Of a DNA stretch of 44,404 nucleotides, positions 30,865 to 39,431 are shown piece by piece. This DNA is from Clostridia bacterium (GTDB lineage Bacteria; Bacillota; Clostridia; Christensenellales; CAG-138): positions 1 through 44,404 of the forward strand of contig JAEDJH010000003.1 of the NCBI GenBank assembly GCA_016296415.1, written 5' to 3'. The notes below the pieces were generated by a model. That model searched no databases. It worked only from the letters and a program-made list of their open reading frames with translations, and was not told the origin of the DNA. How positions within the stretch are numbered: position 1 is the first letter of the stretch; each line of letters starts with the position of its first letter. Made by a program: the position numbers and the translations under genes.

Positions 30865-32805
30865 TCAGGATTGCCTTTTTGTATCAAAGCCTCTGCCGAG
30901 AGAGTAGCCCTCTTTTTCAAAGACGCTCGTAACCTTTGAAGAAAAGCTCTTTACAAACTCAGCGTTCGACTCGGTTTTGTCGAGCATTGATATTACCTGC
31001 TCCGTAACGTCGGCGGTGTTGCCGGACGACATCATGCGTCTGATGGTATTTGCGGTTTCCTGCTCTTCCTCGCTAAGAAGCAGGTCATCACGCCTCGTGC
31101 CGGATTTGTATATATCTATCGCCGGGAAAATACGCTTTTCGGAGAGCTTCCTGTCGAGATGGATCTCCATGTTTCCGGTGCCCTTGAACTCCTCAAATAC
31201 CATATCGTCCATACGGCTTCCGGTTTCGGTAAGGGCGGTTGCAATGACGGTAAGGCTTCCGCCGTTTTCTATGTTCCTTGCCGCACCGAAGAAGCGTTTG
31301 GGCTTATGTAATGCTCCCGGATCCATACCGCCGGAAAGCGTCTTGCCGGTGTTGGGTATCGTGAGGTTATATGCCCTTGCAAGCCTTGTTATGGAGTCGA
31401 GCAGAACAACGACATCCTTGCCGTGCTCAACGAGCCTCATCGAGCGTTCCATAACCATCTCGGCTATTCTCGTGTGATGCTCGGGCAGCTCATCGAAGGT
31501 GGAATATACAACCTCGCCGCTTATCGACCGCTGCATATCCGTTACCTCCTCGGGGCGCTCGTCTATGAGCAGTACGATGAGGTGTATGTCGGGATAGTTG
31601 GTGGTGATCCCGTTTGCAATCTGTTTCAAAAGCGTGGTCTTGCCTGCCTTGGGCTGGCTGACTATCATACCCCTTTGTCCCTTGCCAATGGGAGCGAGCA
31701 GATCTATAAGCCGTATCGCAAGACCCTTGCTCTTGCTCTCCATCGGATGCTCGAGGGTAAGGCGGAAATCCGGAAATACCGGAACAAGCTCGTCAAACGG
31801 CACCCGCAGCGATACTTCCTCCGGCTTCAATCCGTTTACTTCGTCCACGTACAGCAGTCCGAGGTATCTGTCACTGTCCTTTGTGGGTCTTGACCTTCCC
31901 TTTACGAGATCGCCGTTTTTAAGCCCGAAGCGCTTTATCTGAGCGACCGAGATATAAATATCGTTCGGTCCCGGCATATAGTTGTCACAGCGGAGGAATC
32001 CGTAGCCGTCCTGCATGACCTCAAGCACACCCTCTACCTCCTGGCACTCACCCGAGGCGAGCATGCTTGCTATTGCGGGGGTAAGACCTGTTTCGGGGTC
32101 TTTGATGTTTGCGGGATCCTGCATCTCGCTGACCATATATTGCTGTGACTGCGAGGGCTGCTGATAGTAATTCTGTCTGCGGTAATCGGTGTTGTATCCG
32201 CCATCCTGCTGCCGATAGTCGGAATTATAATTGTTCCTGTAGCCGTAGCTGTCCTGCTGGCGGTAATCGCCGCGCGAGTAATCGTTGTTTCGGGAATAAC
32301 CGCTTCGATAGTCGTTTCGCTGGTATCCGCCGTAATTATCCTGCTGGCGGTAGTTGCTTCGATAGTTGTCCCTGCTGTATCCGCCCTGCCGCTGGGAATC
32401 GTTTCGGCTGTAATCGTCGCGGCTGTAGCTCCTTTGCTGATAGCTGTCCTGCCTGTTATAGCTCTGTCTTTGTTCGTACTGGGGTCTGGTGGTCTGCTGA
32501 ATCGGCGAATATGATGTTCTGTTCTGCTGATAACTCGGAACGTAGCTCTCCTGCACCGGCGCCTGCACCGGTTTTTCGTTGGATGCGGCTGCGGTTTCCG
32601 TTTCGGCCGCGGTTTCTCTGCCGTCTGTGACGGGCGCATCGGAATAATCGTTTTCGGAGGCGGTCGCCGATTCGACCACTCCGCCCGCCATTATAATGTC
32701 GATCAATTCTGATTTTCTGTACTTGGTCGCCGCTTTTACACCCTGCAGCTTGGCAATGGTTCTGAGGTCGTTAAGACTTTTTTCAAGTAATATTTCCCTA
32801 TCCAA
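30865..32805 (-). CDS. rho: Transcription termination factor Rho with long disordered insert
   Basis: A 646-residue hexameric RNA helicase that ends transcription at Rho-dependent sites. The Rho_N domain covers residues 1-45 (SLNDLRTIAKLQGVKAATKYRK). Residues about 88-222 are a low-complexity insert rich in Arg, Tyr, Gln, Asn, Asp, Ser and Gly, containing no lysine. The RNA-binding cold-shock-like domain runs from about 255 to 330 (GVLEVMQDGYGFLRCDNY). The ATPase core has Walker A QPKAGKTTLLKQI, Walker B DVVVLLDSITRLARAYN and GGMDPGALHKPKRFFGAARN. Typical Rho is about 420 residues; the extra length is the insert. The start is TTG 32805 with AAAGGAG upstream. A leader of about 165 nt may allow autoregulation. 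Confidence 0.96.
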   Translation of the reverse strand: MDREILLEKSLNDLRTIAKLQGVKAATKYRKSELIDIIMAGGVVESATASENDYSDAPVTDGRETAAETETAAASNEKPVQAPVQESYVPSYQQNRTSYSPIQQTTRPQYEQRQSYNRQDSYQQRSYSRDDYSRNDSQRQGGYSRDNYRSNYRQQDNYGGYQRNDYRSGYSRNNDYSRGDYRQQDSYGYRNNYNSDYRQQDGGYNTDYRRQNYYQQPSQSQQYMVSEMQDPANIKDPETGLTPAIASMLASGECQEVEGVLEVMQDGYGFLRCDNYMPGPNDIYISVAQIKRFGLKNGDLVKGRSRPTKDSDRYLGLLYVDEVNGLKPEEVSLRVPFDELVPVFPDFRLTLEHPMESKSKGLAIRLIDLLAPIGKGQRGMIVSQPKAGKTTLLKQIANGITTNYPDIHLIVLLIDERPEEVTDMQRSISGEVVYSTFDELPEHHTRIAEMVMERSMRLVEHGKDVVVLLDSITRLARAYNLTIPNTGKTLSGGMDPGALHKPKRFFGAARNIENGGSLTVIATALTETGSRMDDMVFEEFKGTGNMEIHLDRKLSEKRIFPAIDIYKSGTRRDDLLLSEEEQETANTIRRMMSSGNTADVTEQVISMLDKTESNAEFVKSFSSKVTSVFEKEGYSLGRGFDTKRQS

Positions 32806-32977
32806 ATTTTACATCTCCTTTGACAAGTTCTGGTATGGATTCGACCTGAATGTTTAACTGTCCGGTCAAACCGGTGCTTGTAATGTTTTCAACCAAAATT
32901 AGACCCGACACCTATGCTCCGATCGCATAAGTTTCGGAAAATCCAGTTATTCTTACCAACACCTTCGATATGCCTTG

Positions 32978-33005
32978 ATTTTACCACATTCTCGCCTATT
33001 GTCAA
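32978..33005 (-). promoter_or_regulatory. Promoter of rho
   Basis: On the minus strand a perfect TTGACA (33000-33005), a 16-bp spacer and TAAAAT (32978-32983). Transcription from about 32971 gives a leader of about 165 nt before the TTG start. Confidence 0.7.
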
Positions 33006-33108
33006 CACTTTTTGCTTGCGATTTTCGGAAAAGGAGTACGACAAAAAAGGAACATTGTCATTTACGGCTTTATCAGAAAAAGATATGCCTGCGTAATTCA
33101 TTTATCTA

Positions 33109-33137
33109 TTGCATTGGCTGCGTAAAGGGAATATAAT
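33109..33137 (+). promoter_or_regulatory. Promoter of the CNNM gene pair
   Basis: TTGCAT (33109-33114), a 17-bp spacer and a perfect TATAAT (33132-33137). The start is near 33144, about 30 bp before the probable start codon. Confidence 0.65.
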
Positions 33138-33173
33138 ACTGTTTATCAAATAATTAAGGAGATGATCAGCCTG

Positions 33174-34250
33174 ATGGATGGCGACAGTCCTATTCCCATA
33201 CTTGCCTCCGCAGTTTCTGCCGACGCCCGGGGGGCTTTGCCTTTTTATATTATTCTCTTTGCTTTGCTTATAATCGGCGGTGCATATTTTGCCGGAGCCG
33301 AGATCGCTCTTGCATCGGTAAACAAGATCCGAATGATGAGCTATGCCGAAAACGGCGATAAGCGGGCAAAAAGGGTGCTTTATATCCACGACCATTTCGA
33401 TAAGGCTCTATCGACCCTGCTTATAGGAAACAACATCATGCACATCGCCTGCGCAACGATCTCCACCGTTGTCGCCAAAAGTCTATGGGGCGAAAGTGCC
33501 GTCACCTACTCGACCATAGTGGTCACGCTTATAGTCTTTTTCATATCGGAAACGCTGCCGAAATACTACGCAAAGGCCTGCAACGAAAAATTTGCGCTTG
33601 CCATCTCGGGTTCGCTCGTTTTTCTGATGAAGCTTTTAACTCCTTTATCGTTCATTTTCACCCAGCTCAGCAAAAAGGTCAACAAGCCCTTTGCCGATGC
33701 CGCCGAGGAGGAGCTGACCGTAACGGAGGATGAGCTTCTCGACATTATAGAAACCGGCATTGAGGAAGGCGCCATCGACGAGGAGAAGGGCGACCTTATG
33801 CAGTCGGCGTTTGAGTTTTCGCAAACCCGTGTCAGCGACATTCTCACCCCATGGAGCAAGGTGCTTGCGGTGGGCAGCTCCGCCGATAACGACGAGATAC
33901 TCCGTATTATATGCGGCAATATCCATTCAAGGATTCCGGTTGTAAATCCCGGCGGAGGCATTGACGGAATACTGAACATACGCCGCTTTATGCGGACATA
34001 CATGAAGGATCCATCCAAACAGATAAAGCTCGACAGCAGCATAATTTCAAAGCCCTACTACGTTGTGCCGACCATGCCCGTCGATGAGCTTCTTCCCAAA
34101 ATGAGCGAGGCGCGCACACACATAGCCATCGTTTCAAACGACAACAAAATCCCTCTGGGGATAATAACCATAGAGGATATGCTCGAGGAGCTCGTCGGCG
34201 AGATATACGACGAGGATGACCCGGGCGAAGTACAGGGGGTAATAAAATGA
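33174..34250 (+). CDS. CNNM/CBS-domain membrane protein (DUF21 family), short form
   Basis: A 358-residue protein with a DUF21/CNNM transmembrane domain of three to four helices (FYIILFALLIIGGAYFAGAEIALASV, then LLIGNNIMHIACATISTVVA, and two more up to about residue 165). A CBS pair runs from about residue 215 to 350 (ILTPWSKVLAVGSSADNDEI and IPLGIITIEDMLEELVGEI). Relatives are magnesium or sodium-coupled transporters (CorC/CNNM). The C-terminal CorC_HlyC domain is missing, unlike in the next gene. The start is set at ATG 33174, 12 nt after AAGGAG; an in-frame ATG at 33162 directly abuts that site and is less likely. It overlaps the next start as ATGA. Confidence 0.85.
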   Translation: MDGDSPIPILASAVSADARGALPFYIILFALLIIGGAYFAGAEIALASVNKIRMMSYAENGDKRAKRVLYIHDHFDKALSTLLIGNNIMHIACATISTVVAKSLWGESAVTYSTIVVTLIVFFISETLPKYYAKACNEKFALAISGSLVFLMKLLTPLSFIFTQLSKKVNKPFADAAEEELTVTEDELLDIIETGIEEGAIDEEKGDLMQSAFEFSQTRVSDILTPWSKVLAVGSSADNDEILRIICGNIHSRIPVVNPGGGIDGILNIRRFMRTYMKDPSKQIKLDSSIISKPYYVVPTMPVDELLPKMSEARTHIAIVSNDNKIPLGIITIEDMLEELVGEIYDEDDPGEVQGVIK

Positions 34251-35530
34251 ACGAAGGTCCCCTGCTGTACTATATCGCAATAGTTGTTCTTATTGCACTT
34301 TCCGCATTTTTCTCGGGTTCGGAAATTGCCTATACCTCGGTCAATACCAAAAGGCTCCGTGCCAACTACGAGAAAAAGCCCACGCCCAACAGAAAAGCAG
34401 CGGTCGCCGTCAGCGAACGCTACGACATGGCGCTGTCAACCATACTGATCGGAAACAACCTTGTCAACATCTCGTCGTCGTCCATTGCGACGCTGATCGT
34501 TCTGCATCTTTTGGGCGACGGCTACTCATGGGTCGCCACGGTCGCAATGACGCTTCTGCTGCTCACCTTCGGCGAAATTTTACCCAAGGTCGTGGCCTCA
34601 TCCGTAGCGGAGGGCTTTGCAACGGTCGTTTCCATTCCGCTCCGCATACTCATGTTTGTTCTTTGGCCGATCGTTGCGCCGCTTATGGCACTTATTAAGC
34701 TGATAGCGAAGCTGTGGGAAAAGGACAGCGAAGAAACGACCCCCAAAGTCACCGAGGATGAGCTTGAGATATTCATAGAGACGGCGGAGGATGAGGGCGT
34801 AATTGACGAGGAAAGGAGCGATCTGCTTCAATCCGCCCTGGAGTTCGACGACGTACTTGCGTACGAGGCGCTTACGCACAGGGTTGACCTTGTCACCATC
34901 GACATTGACGATACTCCCGAGGAAATAATGCAGACGGTATCCTCCTCACCCTACACGAGGATCCCCGTCTATCAGGACACGATAGACAACATTATCGGCA
35001 TACTGCACCTGAACCATCTTTATAAATCCATGGTGTGCGGTCGGAAGCTCGACATCAAAGACTCCCTCATGCCCGCAAACTTCGTACACAAGACCATGCC
35101 TATGCCGGATGTTCTTGCCGTTATGAAGAAAAAGCAGTGTCACATGGTTATCGTGACCGACGAGTACGGCGGAACGATGGGTGTATTGACCATGGAAGAT
35201 GTTTTGGAGGAGCTTGTCGGAGATATTTGGGACGAGTCGGATGAAATTGTAGATGCAATGACACAGATCGACGAATGCACATACGATGTTGATGGCGATA
35301 TGAGCATCTATGATTTCCTTGACGAGATGGACATAGACGACCGTGACTTTGACGACAGCAACGCCACTCTCGGCGGCTGGGCGATAGAGATGATCGGCGG
35401 CTATCCCTCAAAAGGCGACACCTTTACCTATGAGAATTTGACCTTAACCGTAACGAGCCTTTCAAGGCACCGTGTCGAGAGGCTCACCGTAAAGGTCGGA
35501 CCGAAGGAGGAGCCCGAGTCCGAGGACTGA
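34247..35530 (+). CDS. CNNM/CBS-domain membrane protein with CorC_HlyC domain, long form
   Basis: A 427-residue paralog of the preceding gene. The N-terminal CNNM (DUF21) domain covers about residues 1-175 (AFFSGSEIAYTSVNTKRL, TILIGNNLVNISSSSIATLIV and LLLLTFGEILPKVVASS). The CBS pair lies at about 205-330, with HLNHLYKSM and GTMGVLTMEDVLEELVG. The C-terminal CorC_HlyC-type domain follows, about 345-420 (TLGGWAIEMIGGYPSKGDTFTYENLTLTV). Family members move or sense magnesium; the ion here is unknown. It is coupled to the short form by an ATGA overlap, and the shared order of domains suggests duplication and possible heteromers. Confidence 0.9.
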   Translation: MNEGPLLYYIAIVVLIALSAFFSGSEIAYTSVNTKRLRANYEKKPTPNRKAAVAVSERYDMALSTILIGNNLVNISSSSIATLIVLHLLGDGYSWVATVAMTLLLLTFGEILPKVVASSVAEGFATVVSIPLRILMFVLWPIVAPLMALIKLIAKLWEKDSEETTPKVTEDELEIFIETAEDEGVIDEERSDLLQSALEFDDVLAYEALTHRVDLVTIDIDDTPEEIMQTVSSSPYTRIPVYQDTIDNIIGILHLNHLYKSMVCGRKLDIKDSLMPANFVHKTMPMPDVLAVMKKKQCHMVIVTDEYGGTMGVLTMEDVLEELVGDIWDESDEIVDAMTQIDECTYDVDGDMSIYDFLDEMDIDDRDFDDSNATLGGWAIEMIGGYPSKGDTFTYENLTLTVTSLSRHRVERLTVKVGPKEEPESED

Positions 35531-35553
35531 ACCGTGTTTGCAGTAAATAGCAA

Positions 35554-35586
35554 AATCCCCCTTTTCGAGGGGGATTGTTTATTCCT
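35554..35586. terminator. Bidirectional terminator between the CNNM pair and the malic enzyme gene
   Basis: AATCCCCC (35554-35561) and GGGGGATT (35569-35576) form a perfect 8-bp stem with a 7-nt loop. GTTTATT follows on the plus strand and TTTTG on the minus strand. Confidence 0.8.
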
Positions 35587-35606
35587 GTTCCTGCATTAAA
35601 TCTCAA

Positions 35607-36782
35607 TTACAGCCTTGCAACATGGCTGTCTCGTGCCGCCTGTGCAACGGCGGCCGCAACCGTCCTGCCCACACGCTCGTCAAATGCCTTCGGGATAATG
35701 TATTCGGGCGAAAGCTCCTCGTCCGAGATAAGCCCTGCGATGGCGTATGCCGCCGCCAGCTTCATATCATCGTTTATATCCCTCGCTCTTACGTCAAACG
35801 TACCTCTGAATATTCCGGGGAACGCAAGCACGTTGTTTATCTGGTTCGGGAAATCCGATCTGCCCGTTGCGATCACTTTTGCGCCGCCGAGCTTTGCATC
35901 GTCGGGGAATATCTCCGGCGTGGGATTTGCGCAGGCGAATACTATCGCATCCTTTGCCATCGTGCGAACCATATCCACGCTTACGGTATTCGGCGCAGAA
36001 ACGCCGATAAATACGTCCGCACCCGCAATAACATCAGCAAGGGTTCCCTTTTTCCGTGCCGGATTGGTTATATGCGACATTTCCTCCTTAATGGGGTTCA
36101 TGCCAACTTCTCTGCCGGCATAGATCGCACCGTTTCTGTCGCAGAGCGTAATATCCTTTATGCCGTAGGTCAAAAGGAGTCTGCATATAGATATGCTCGC
36201 CGCACCCGCTCCGTTGATAACGACCTTTACAGCTTCCTTTTGCTTGCCAACCACCTTGAGGGCGTTGATTATTCCGGCAAGCGTTACGACCGCCGTGCCG
36301 TGCTGGTCATCATGGAAGATCGGAATGTCGCACTTTTCCTTGAGCTTTTTCTCTATTTCAAAGCATCTCGGTGCGGCAATATCCTCGAGGTTTACACCAC
36401 CGAAGCTTCCCGAAATAAGATAAATGGTGTTGACTATTTCATCCACATCCTTTGACTTTATGCACAGCGGGAACGCATCCACGTCACCGAAGGCCTTGAA
36501 CAGGACGCATTTCCCCTCCATAACGGGCATTCCCGCCTCGGGGCCTATATCGCCGAGCCCCAAAACCGCCGTGCCGTCCGTAACGACAAGGCACATATTA
36601 TGACGTCTTGTCAGATCATAGCTTTTCTCAACATCCTTTTGTATTTCAAGACATGGCTGTGCAACCCCGGGCGTATATGCAAGAGAAAGATCCTCCTTCG
36701 TCTTGACGGGTACGGTTGCGACAACCTCAATTTTGCCCTTCCATTCGTTATGCAGTTTCAGCGATTCTTTTGCGTAATCCAT
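35607..36782 (-). CDS. NAD(P)-dependent malic enzyme
   Basis: A 391-residue oxidative decarboxylase that turns L-malate into pyruvate and CO2 with NAD or NADP. The N-terminal malic domain carries SLAYTPGVAQPC with the catalytic tyrosine and a lysine further on (LFKAFGDVDAFPLCI). The metal and substrate site is in PIFHDDQHGTAVVTLAG. The Rossmann domain has VINGAGAASISICRLL, and FACANPTPEI follows. This is the short bacterial type. Start ATG 36782 has AGGAGGAT upstream; a longer in-frame reading does not. It lies 13 bp after the dehydrogenase gene on the same strand, so malate is likely handled by both. Confidence 0.93.
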   Translation of the reverse strand: MDYAKESLKLHNEWKGKIEVVATVPVKTKEDLSLAYTPGVAQPCLEIQKDVEKSYDLTRRHNMCLVVTDGTAVLGLGDIGPEAGMPVMEGKCVLFKAFGDVDAFPLCIKSKDVDEIVNTIYLISGSFGGVNLEDIAAPRCFEIEKKLKEKCDIPIFHDDQHGTAVVTLAGIINALKVVGKQKEAVKVVINGAGAASISICRLLLTYGIKDITLCDRNGAIYAGREVGMNPIKEEMSHITNPARKKGTLADVIAGADVFIGVSAPNTVSVDMVRTMAKDAIVFACANPTPEIFPDDAKLGGAKVIATGRSDFPNQINNVLAFPGIFRGTFDVRARDINDDMKLAAAYAIAGLISDEELSPEYIIPKAFDERVGRTVAAAVAQAARDSHVARL

Positions 36783-36795
36783 AAATATCCTCCTA

Positions 36796-37905
36796 TTATC
36801 CTTCAAACGGGAAAACATACGGGAGCTTCAGCGCATCCCTTACCGCCACAAGGTCCGCCTGAACGCCCTTGTTGACCGGAACACCCTTATCCTTGCGCTC
36901 CAGCCATACGAGATATTCCTTCTCACCGGCGGTGTAAATGCGCTCCTGCCCGGGCGCCTTTTTGGATGCACGCAATGCTCTCAGTATGTCGCCGCAAATT
37001 TTCTTGAACTCCTCACGCCCGACAAATGCCTCAGGGTCTATTACGAGGAAGAAATGCCCAAGATGATACGGCCTTTTGTTGCCATTTTCATCTATGCCCG
37101 TGAGCATTTTCAAATAGCTGCCGGCCTGAAGCGCCGCAGAAAGCACCTCTACCACCGTGGCATAGCCATAGCCCTTGTATCCCGCAAGCTCCTCGCCGAT
37201 TCCGCCGAGCGGCGCAAGCGCAGCCTTTCCCGTGGTCAGGTCAACCAGAATTTGATCGCTGTCGGTGAGCGCAGAGCCGTCGTTTCCGATAACCATGCCT
37301 GCCGGCGTATCCTTGCCGCTTCTTGCGTAATATTCGATTTTGCCTCGCTGTGTAATAGACGTGGCGCAGTCCAGCACGAACGGGAACTCCTCATCCGTAG
37401 GCAGACCGATGGTAAGGGGATTTGTACCCAGCATATTCTCGACGCCGAACGTCGGAGCGATGGACGGACGGGCATTCGTTCCGGTTATGCCTATCATGCC
37501 CTCCTTCGTCGCCATCGTTGCCCAGTAGCCGGCAATGCCGTAGTGCGTGGAATTTCTCACTGCTATCATGGACAGGCCGAATTTCTTCGCCTTTTCGATA
37601 GCCATCTCCATCGCTTTGTGGCTGGCAACCATTCCCATGCCGTCATGTGCGTCAATCACCGCAGTGGTGGGCGTTTCCTTTATAATTTCCAGCTCGGTAA
37701 CGGGCTTTTGTATGCCTGCGATTATTCTGTCGATATAAATCGGTTTAAAACGGTTGCATCCGTGGCTTTCGATGCCCCGCCTGTCCGACTCCATAAGCAC
37801 TTCGGCACAGATCTCCGCATCCCTCTCGGGTACGCCGTAGCCGATAAACGCATCTTTAATAAAGCTTCCTATAAGCTCCCACGAAACGTACGGTCTTGTT
37901 TCCAT
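36796..37905 (-). CDS. Malate/L-lactate dehydrogenase-family oxidoreductase (Ldh_2 type)
   Basis: A 369-residue NAD(P)-dependent dehydrogenase of the type-2 malate/L-lactate/ureidoglycolate/sulfolactate family, which has no Rossmann fold. Family motifs are ESDRRGIESHGCNRF near residue 50, MIAVRNSTHYGIAGYWATMA with the catalytic histidine near 130, GTNARPSIAPTFG and GTNPLTIGLPT. A GYKGYGYATVVEVLSAALQ segment is in the C-terminal half. Substrate choice within the family cannot be read from sequence; the following malic enzyme favours malate. Start ATG 37905 follows GAGGAG. No clear promoter lies between it and the terminator upstream, so some transcription may come from readthrough. Confidence 0.88.
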   Translation of the reverse strand: METRPYVSWELIGSFIKDAFIGYGVPERDAEICAEVLMESDRRGIESHGCNRFKPIYIDRIIAGIQKPVTELEIIKETPTTAVIDAHDGMGMVASHKAMEMAIEKAKKFGLSMIAVRNSTHYGIAGYWATMATKEGMIGITGTNARPSIAPTFGVENMLGTNPLTIGLPTDEEFPFVLDCATSITQRGKIEYYARSGKDTPAGMVIGNDGSALTDSDQILVDLTTGKAALAPLGGIGEELAGYKGYGYATVVEVLSAALQAGSYLKMLTGIDENGNKRPYHLGHFFLVIDPEAFVGREEFKKICGDILRALRASKKAPGQERIYTAGEKEYLVWLERKDKGVPVNKGVQADLVAVRDALKLPYVFPFEG

Positions 37906-37933
37906 GTTTCTCTCCTCTTTTTCCTCATTTTGT

Positions 37934-37957
37934 AAAAAGGGGGGTAAAAGCCCCCTT
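37934..37957 (-). terminator. Rho-independent terminator of the rsmD-coaD operon
   Basis: On the minus strand AAGGGGG (37951-37957) pairs with CCCCCTT (37937-37943) around a 7-nt loop, followed by TTTTTAC. It lies about 12 bp after the stop of the coiled-coil protein gene and about 28 bp before the dehydrogenase start. Confidence 0.75.
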
Positions 37958-37969
37958 ATGCAAGCTCAA

Positions 37970-38953
37970 TCATTCATCGTCATCGTCGTCTAATTCCATC
38001 TCGTTCCTTTTGCGCCTTCTGCTTTTGAAAAAGCTGAACAGCCGATGTCCGTCGTCTTCGTCGTCCTCATCCTCGTCATCGTCATCCGGAAACTCCTCCC
38101 TGTCCTCGTTCGTGGATCTGGGCATGGTGATCCGGGGCTCGATTGCTTTGACGGAGCTTGTATCGACGGGCAGGCGTATGGGTTCTTCGACGGCTTCCTC
38201 CTCAACGGGAGGCTCATTCTCCGACAGTCCGGCCTGTTCCTGCTCCGAGATTATCTGATTTATCGGTTCCTCAAGCGTCTGCACACGCTGCTCCGGTCTG
38301 TTTGCGGGGATCTGCATATCCCTGACCTCGAGTGCGTCCCTGTTGCCTTCGACCATCTCGATGTATTTTCCGAGGTATCCGCTGATGTCTGCAAGGATGT
38401 TGTCGGCATATATTTTGGCGTTGTCGAATATCTCGTTTGCCCTGTACTCCGCCTTTGCGCGGAGTATCTCTGCACGGCGGTTCGCCTCTTTCATAACATC
38501 GCTCTCGTCGAGCATAGTGTTTCTCTCACGAACCGCTTCCTCCATGATAGCCTCGGCCTTTGCCTTCGCCTCACGTAGCATTGCGGTCGCCCTTGAGGTT
38601 GCATTGCTCACTATCTCCTCGGCATCGTTCCTCGCCTTTTCAAGCATAATGGATGACTCCGACTCGGCTTTTCTCATTATAAGCCTTGCATTGTCGTCGG
38701 CAACGCCCTTCGTGCGTTCCGCATAGGAGTCTGCGCTTGCGACCGTCTTTTCCGCCTGAGACAGCACGCTGTTGGCCCTTCTTATGTCCTCGGGTATGAC
38801 TACCTTCATATCGCCGAGTATATCCCTTATCTCCTCGATATCAACAATGCGTTTTTCAACTCCGCCGAATTTCGGGCGAGGGCTTTCATCGATTAAATCT
38901 TCAAGCTGATTTATTACTTCGATGATCCTGATGTCAAGTTCGTTTTCACCCAT
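37970..38953 (-). CDS. Coiled-coil protein with acidic low-complexity C-terminus
   Basis: A 327-residue soluble protein, downstream of coaD, with no recognised catalytic domain. Residues about 60-200 are a long Ala/Glu/Arg-rich coiled coil (AKAEAIMEEAVRERNTMLDE and similar), resembling DivIVA- or ATP-synthase b-type stalks. Residues 225-285 form a Pro/Glu-rich linker. Near 285-300 there is an almost pure Asp/Glu run (DDDDEDEDDEDD), then a basic cluster (FFKSRRRKRNEME), and it ends in DDDDDE. Start ATG 38953 overlaps the coaD stop by 8 bp (ATGGGTGA), so translation is coupled. Proteins of this type next to coaD are common in Clostridia. A structural or cell-pole role is only a guess. Confidence 0.72.
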   Translation of the reverse strand: MGENELDIRIIEVINQLEDLIDESPRPKFGGVEKRIVDIEEIRDILGDMKVVIPEDIRRANSVLSQAEKTVASADSYAERTKGVADDNARLIMRKAESESSIMLEKARNDAEEIVSNATSRATAMLREAKAKAEAIMEEAVRERNTMLDESDVMKEANRRAEILRAKAEYRANEIFDNAKIYADNILADISGYLGKYIEMVEGNRDALEVRDMQIPANRPEQRVQTLEEPINQIISEQEQAGLSENEPPVEEEAVEEPIRLPVDTSSVKAIEPRITMPRSTNEDREEFPDDDDEDEDDEDDGHRLFSFFKSRRRKRNEMELDDDDDE

Positions 38954-39431
38954 TTTTGCACAACCTTTCGATGATGATTTTTCGATTTATTTCAGGCACA
39001 AAGCCTTCTATACTACATCCGTATGAGGCAAGCTCCCGCACCGCCGACGAGCTTATGTGCATCAATTCGGGAGCCGAATTGAGATACACGATCTCGAGAT
39101 CGGGACAGAGCCTTTTGTTTATCGTTTCCATCTGCCTCTCGCTCAGATAGTCCGAGCTGTCACGCAGGCTTCTGATTATGACCGACGCACCGTACTGCTT
39201 TGCGCAGTCCACAAGCAGCCCGTCAAACGAGATCACCTCTATATTACTTTCGCCGTCCAATGCCGCACGTATCATATTTATGCGCTCATCCATCGTAAAT
39301 GCGGAGCGCTTCGATGCGTTTATAAGCACCGCAACGTACAGTTTATCAACAACGCGGGCGCTCCTCCTTGCAATGTCAAGGTGTCCCAGCGTGAACGGAT
39401 CGAAGCTTCCCGGAAAAATACCCTTAATCAT
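38946..39431 (-). CDS. coaD: Phosphopantetheine adenylyltransferase CoaD
   Basis: A 161-residue nucleotidyltransferase for the fourth step of coenzyme A synthesis (4'-phosphopantetheine plus ATP to dephospho-CoA). The N-terminal GSFDPFTLGHLDI carries the (H/T)xGH motif. The C-terminal part has IIRSLRDSSDYLSERQMETINKRL and ISSSAVRELASYG. The length is standard. It overlaps rsmD by 8 bp (ATGATTAA) and the coiled-coil gene by 8 bp, giving a tight three-gene operon. Confidence 0.96.
   Translation of the reverse strand: MIKGIFPGSFDPFTLGHLDIARRSARVVDKLYVAVLINASKRSAFTMDERINMIRAALDGESNIEVISFDGLLVDCAKQYGASVIIRSLRDSSDYLSERQMETINKRLCPDLEIVYLNSAPELMHISSSAVRELASYGCSIEGFVPEINRKIIIERLCKNG

Larger units (their letters stand above)
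32806..33173. other. Divergent intergenic region, rho to CNNM gene
   Basis: This 368-bp gap holds the rho promoter and its long leader on the minus strand and the CNNM gene promoter on the plus strand. The rho leader has two small hairpins on the minus strand, CCGGT-TTG-ACCGG near 32870 and TCCGA...TCGGA near 32917-32942. No gene was seen. Confidence 0.7.
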
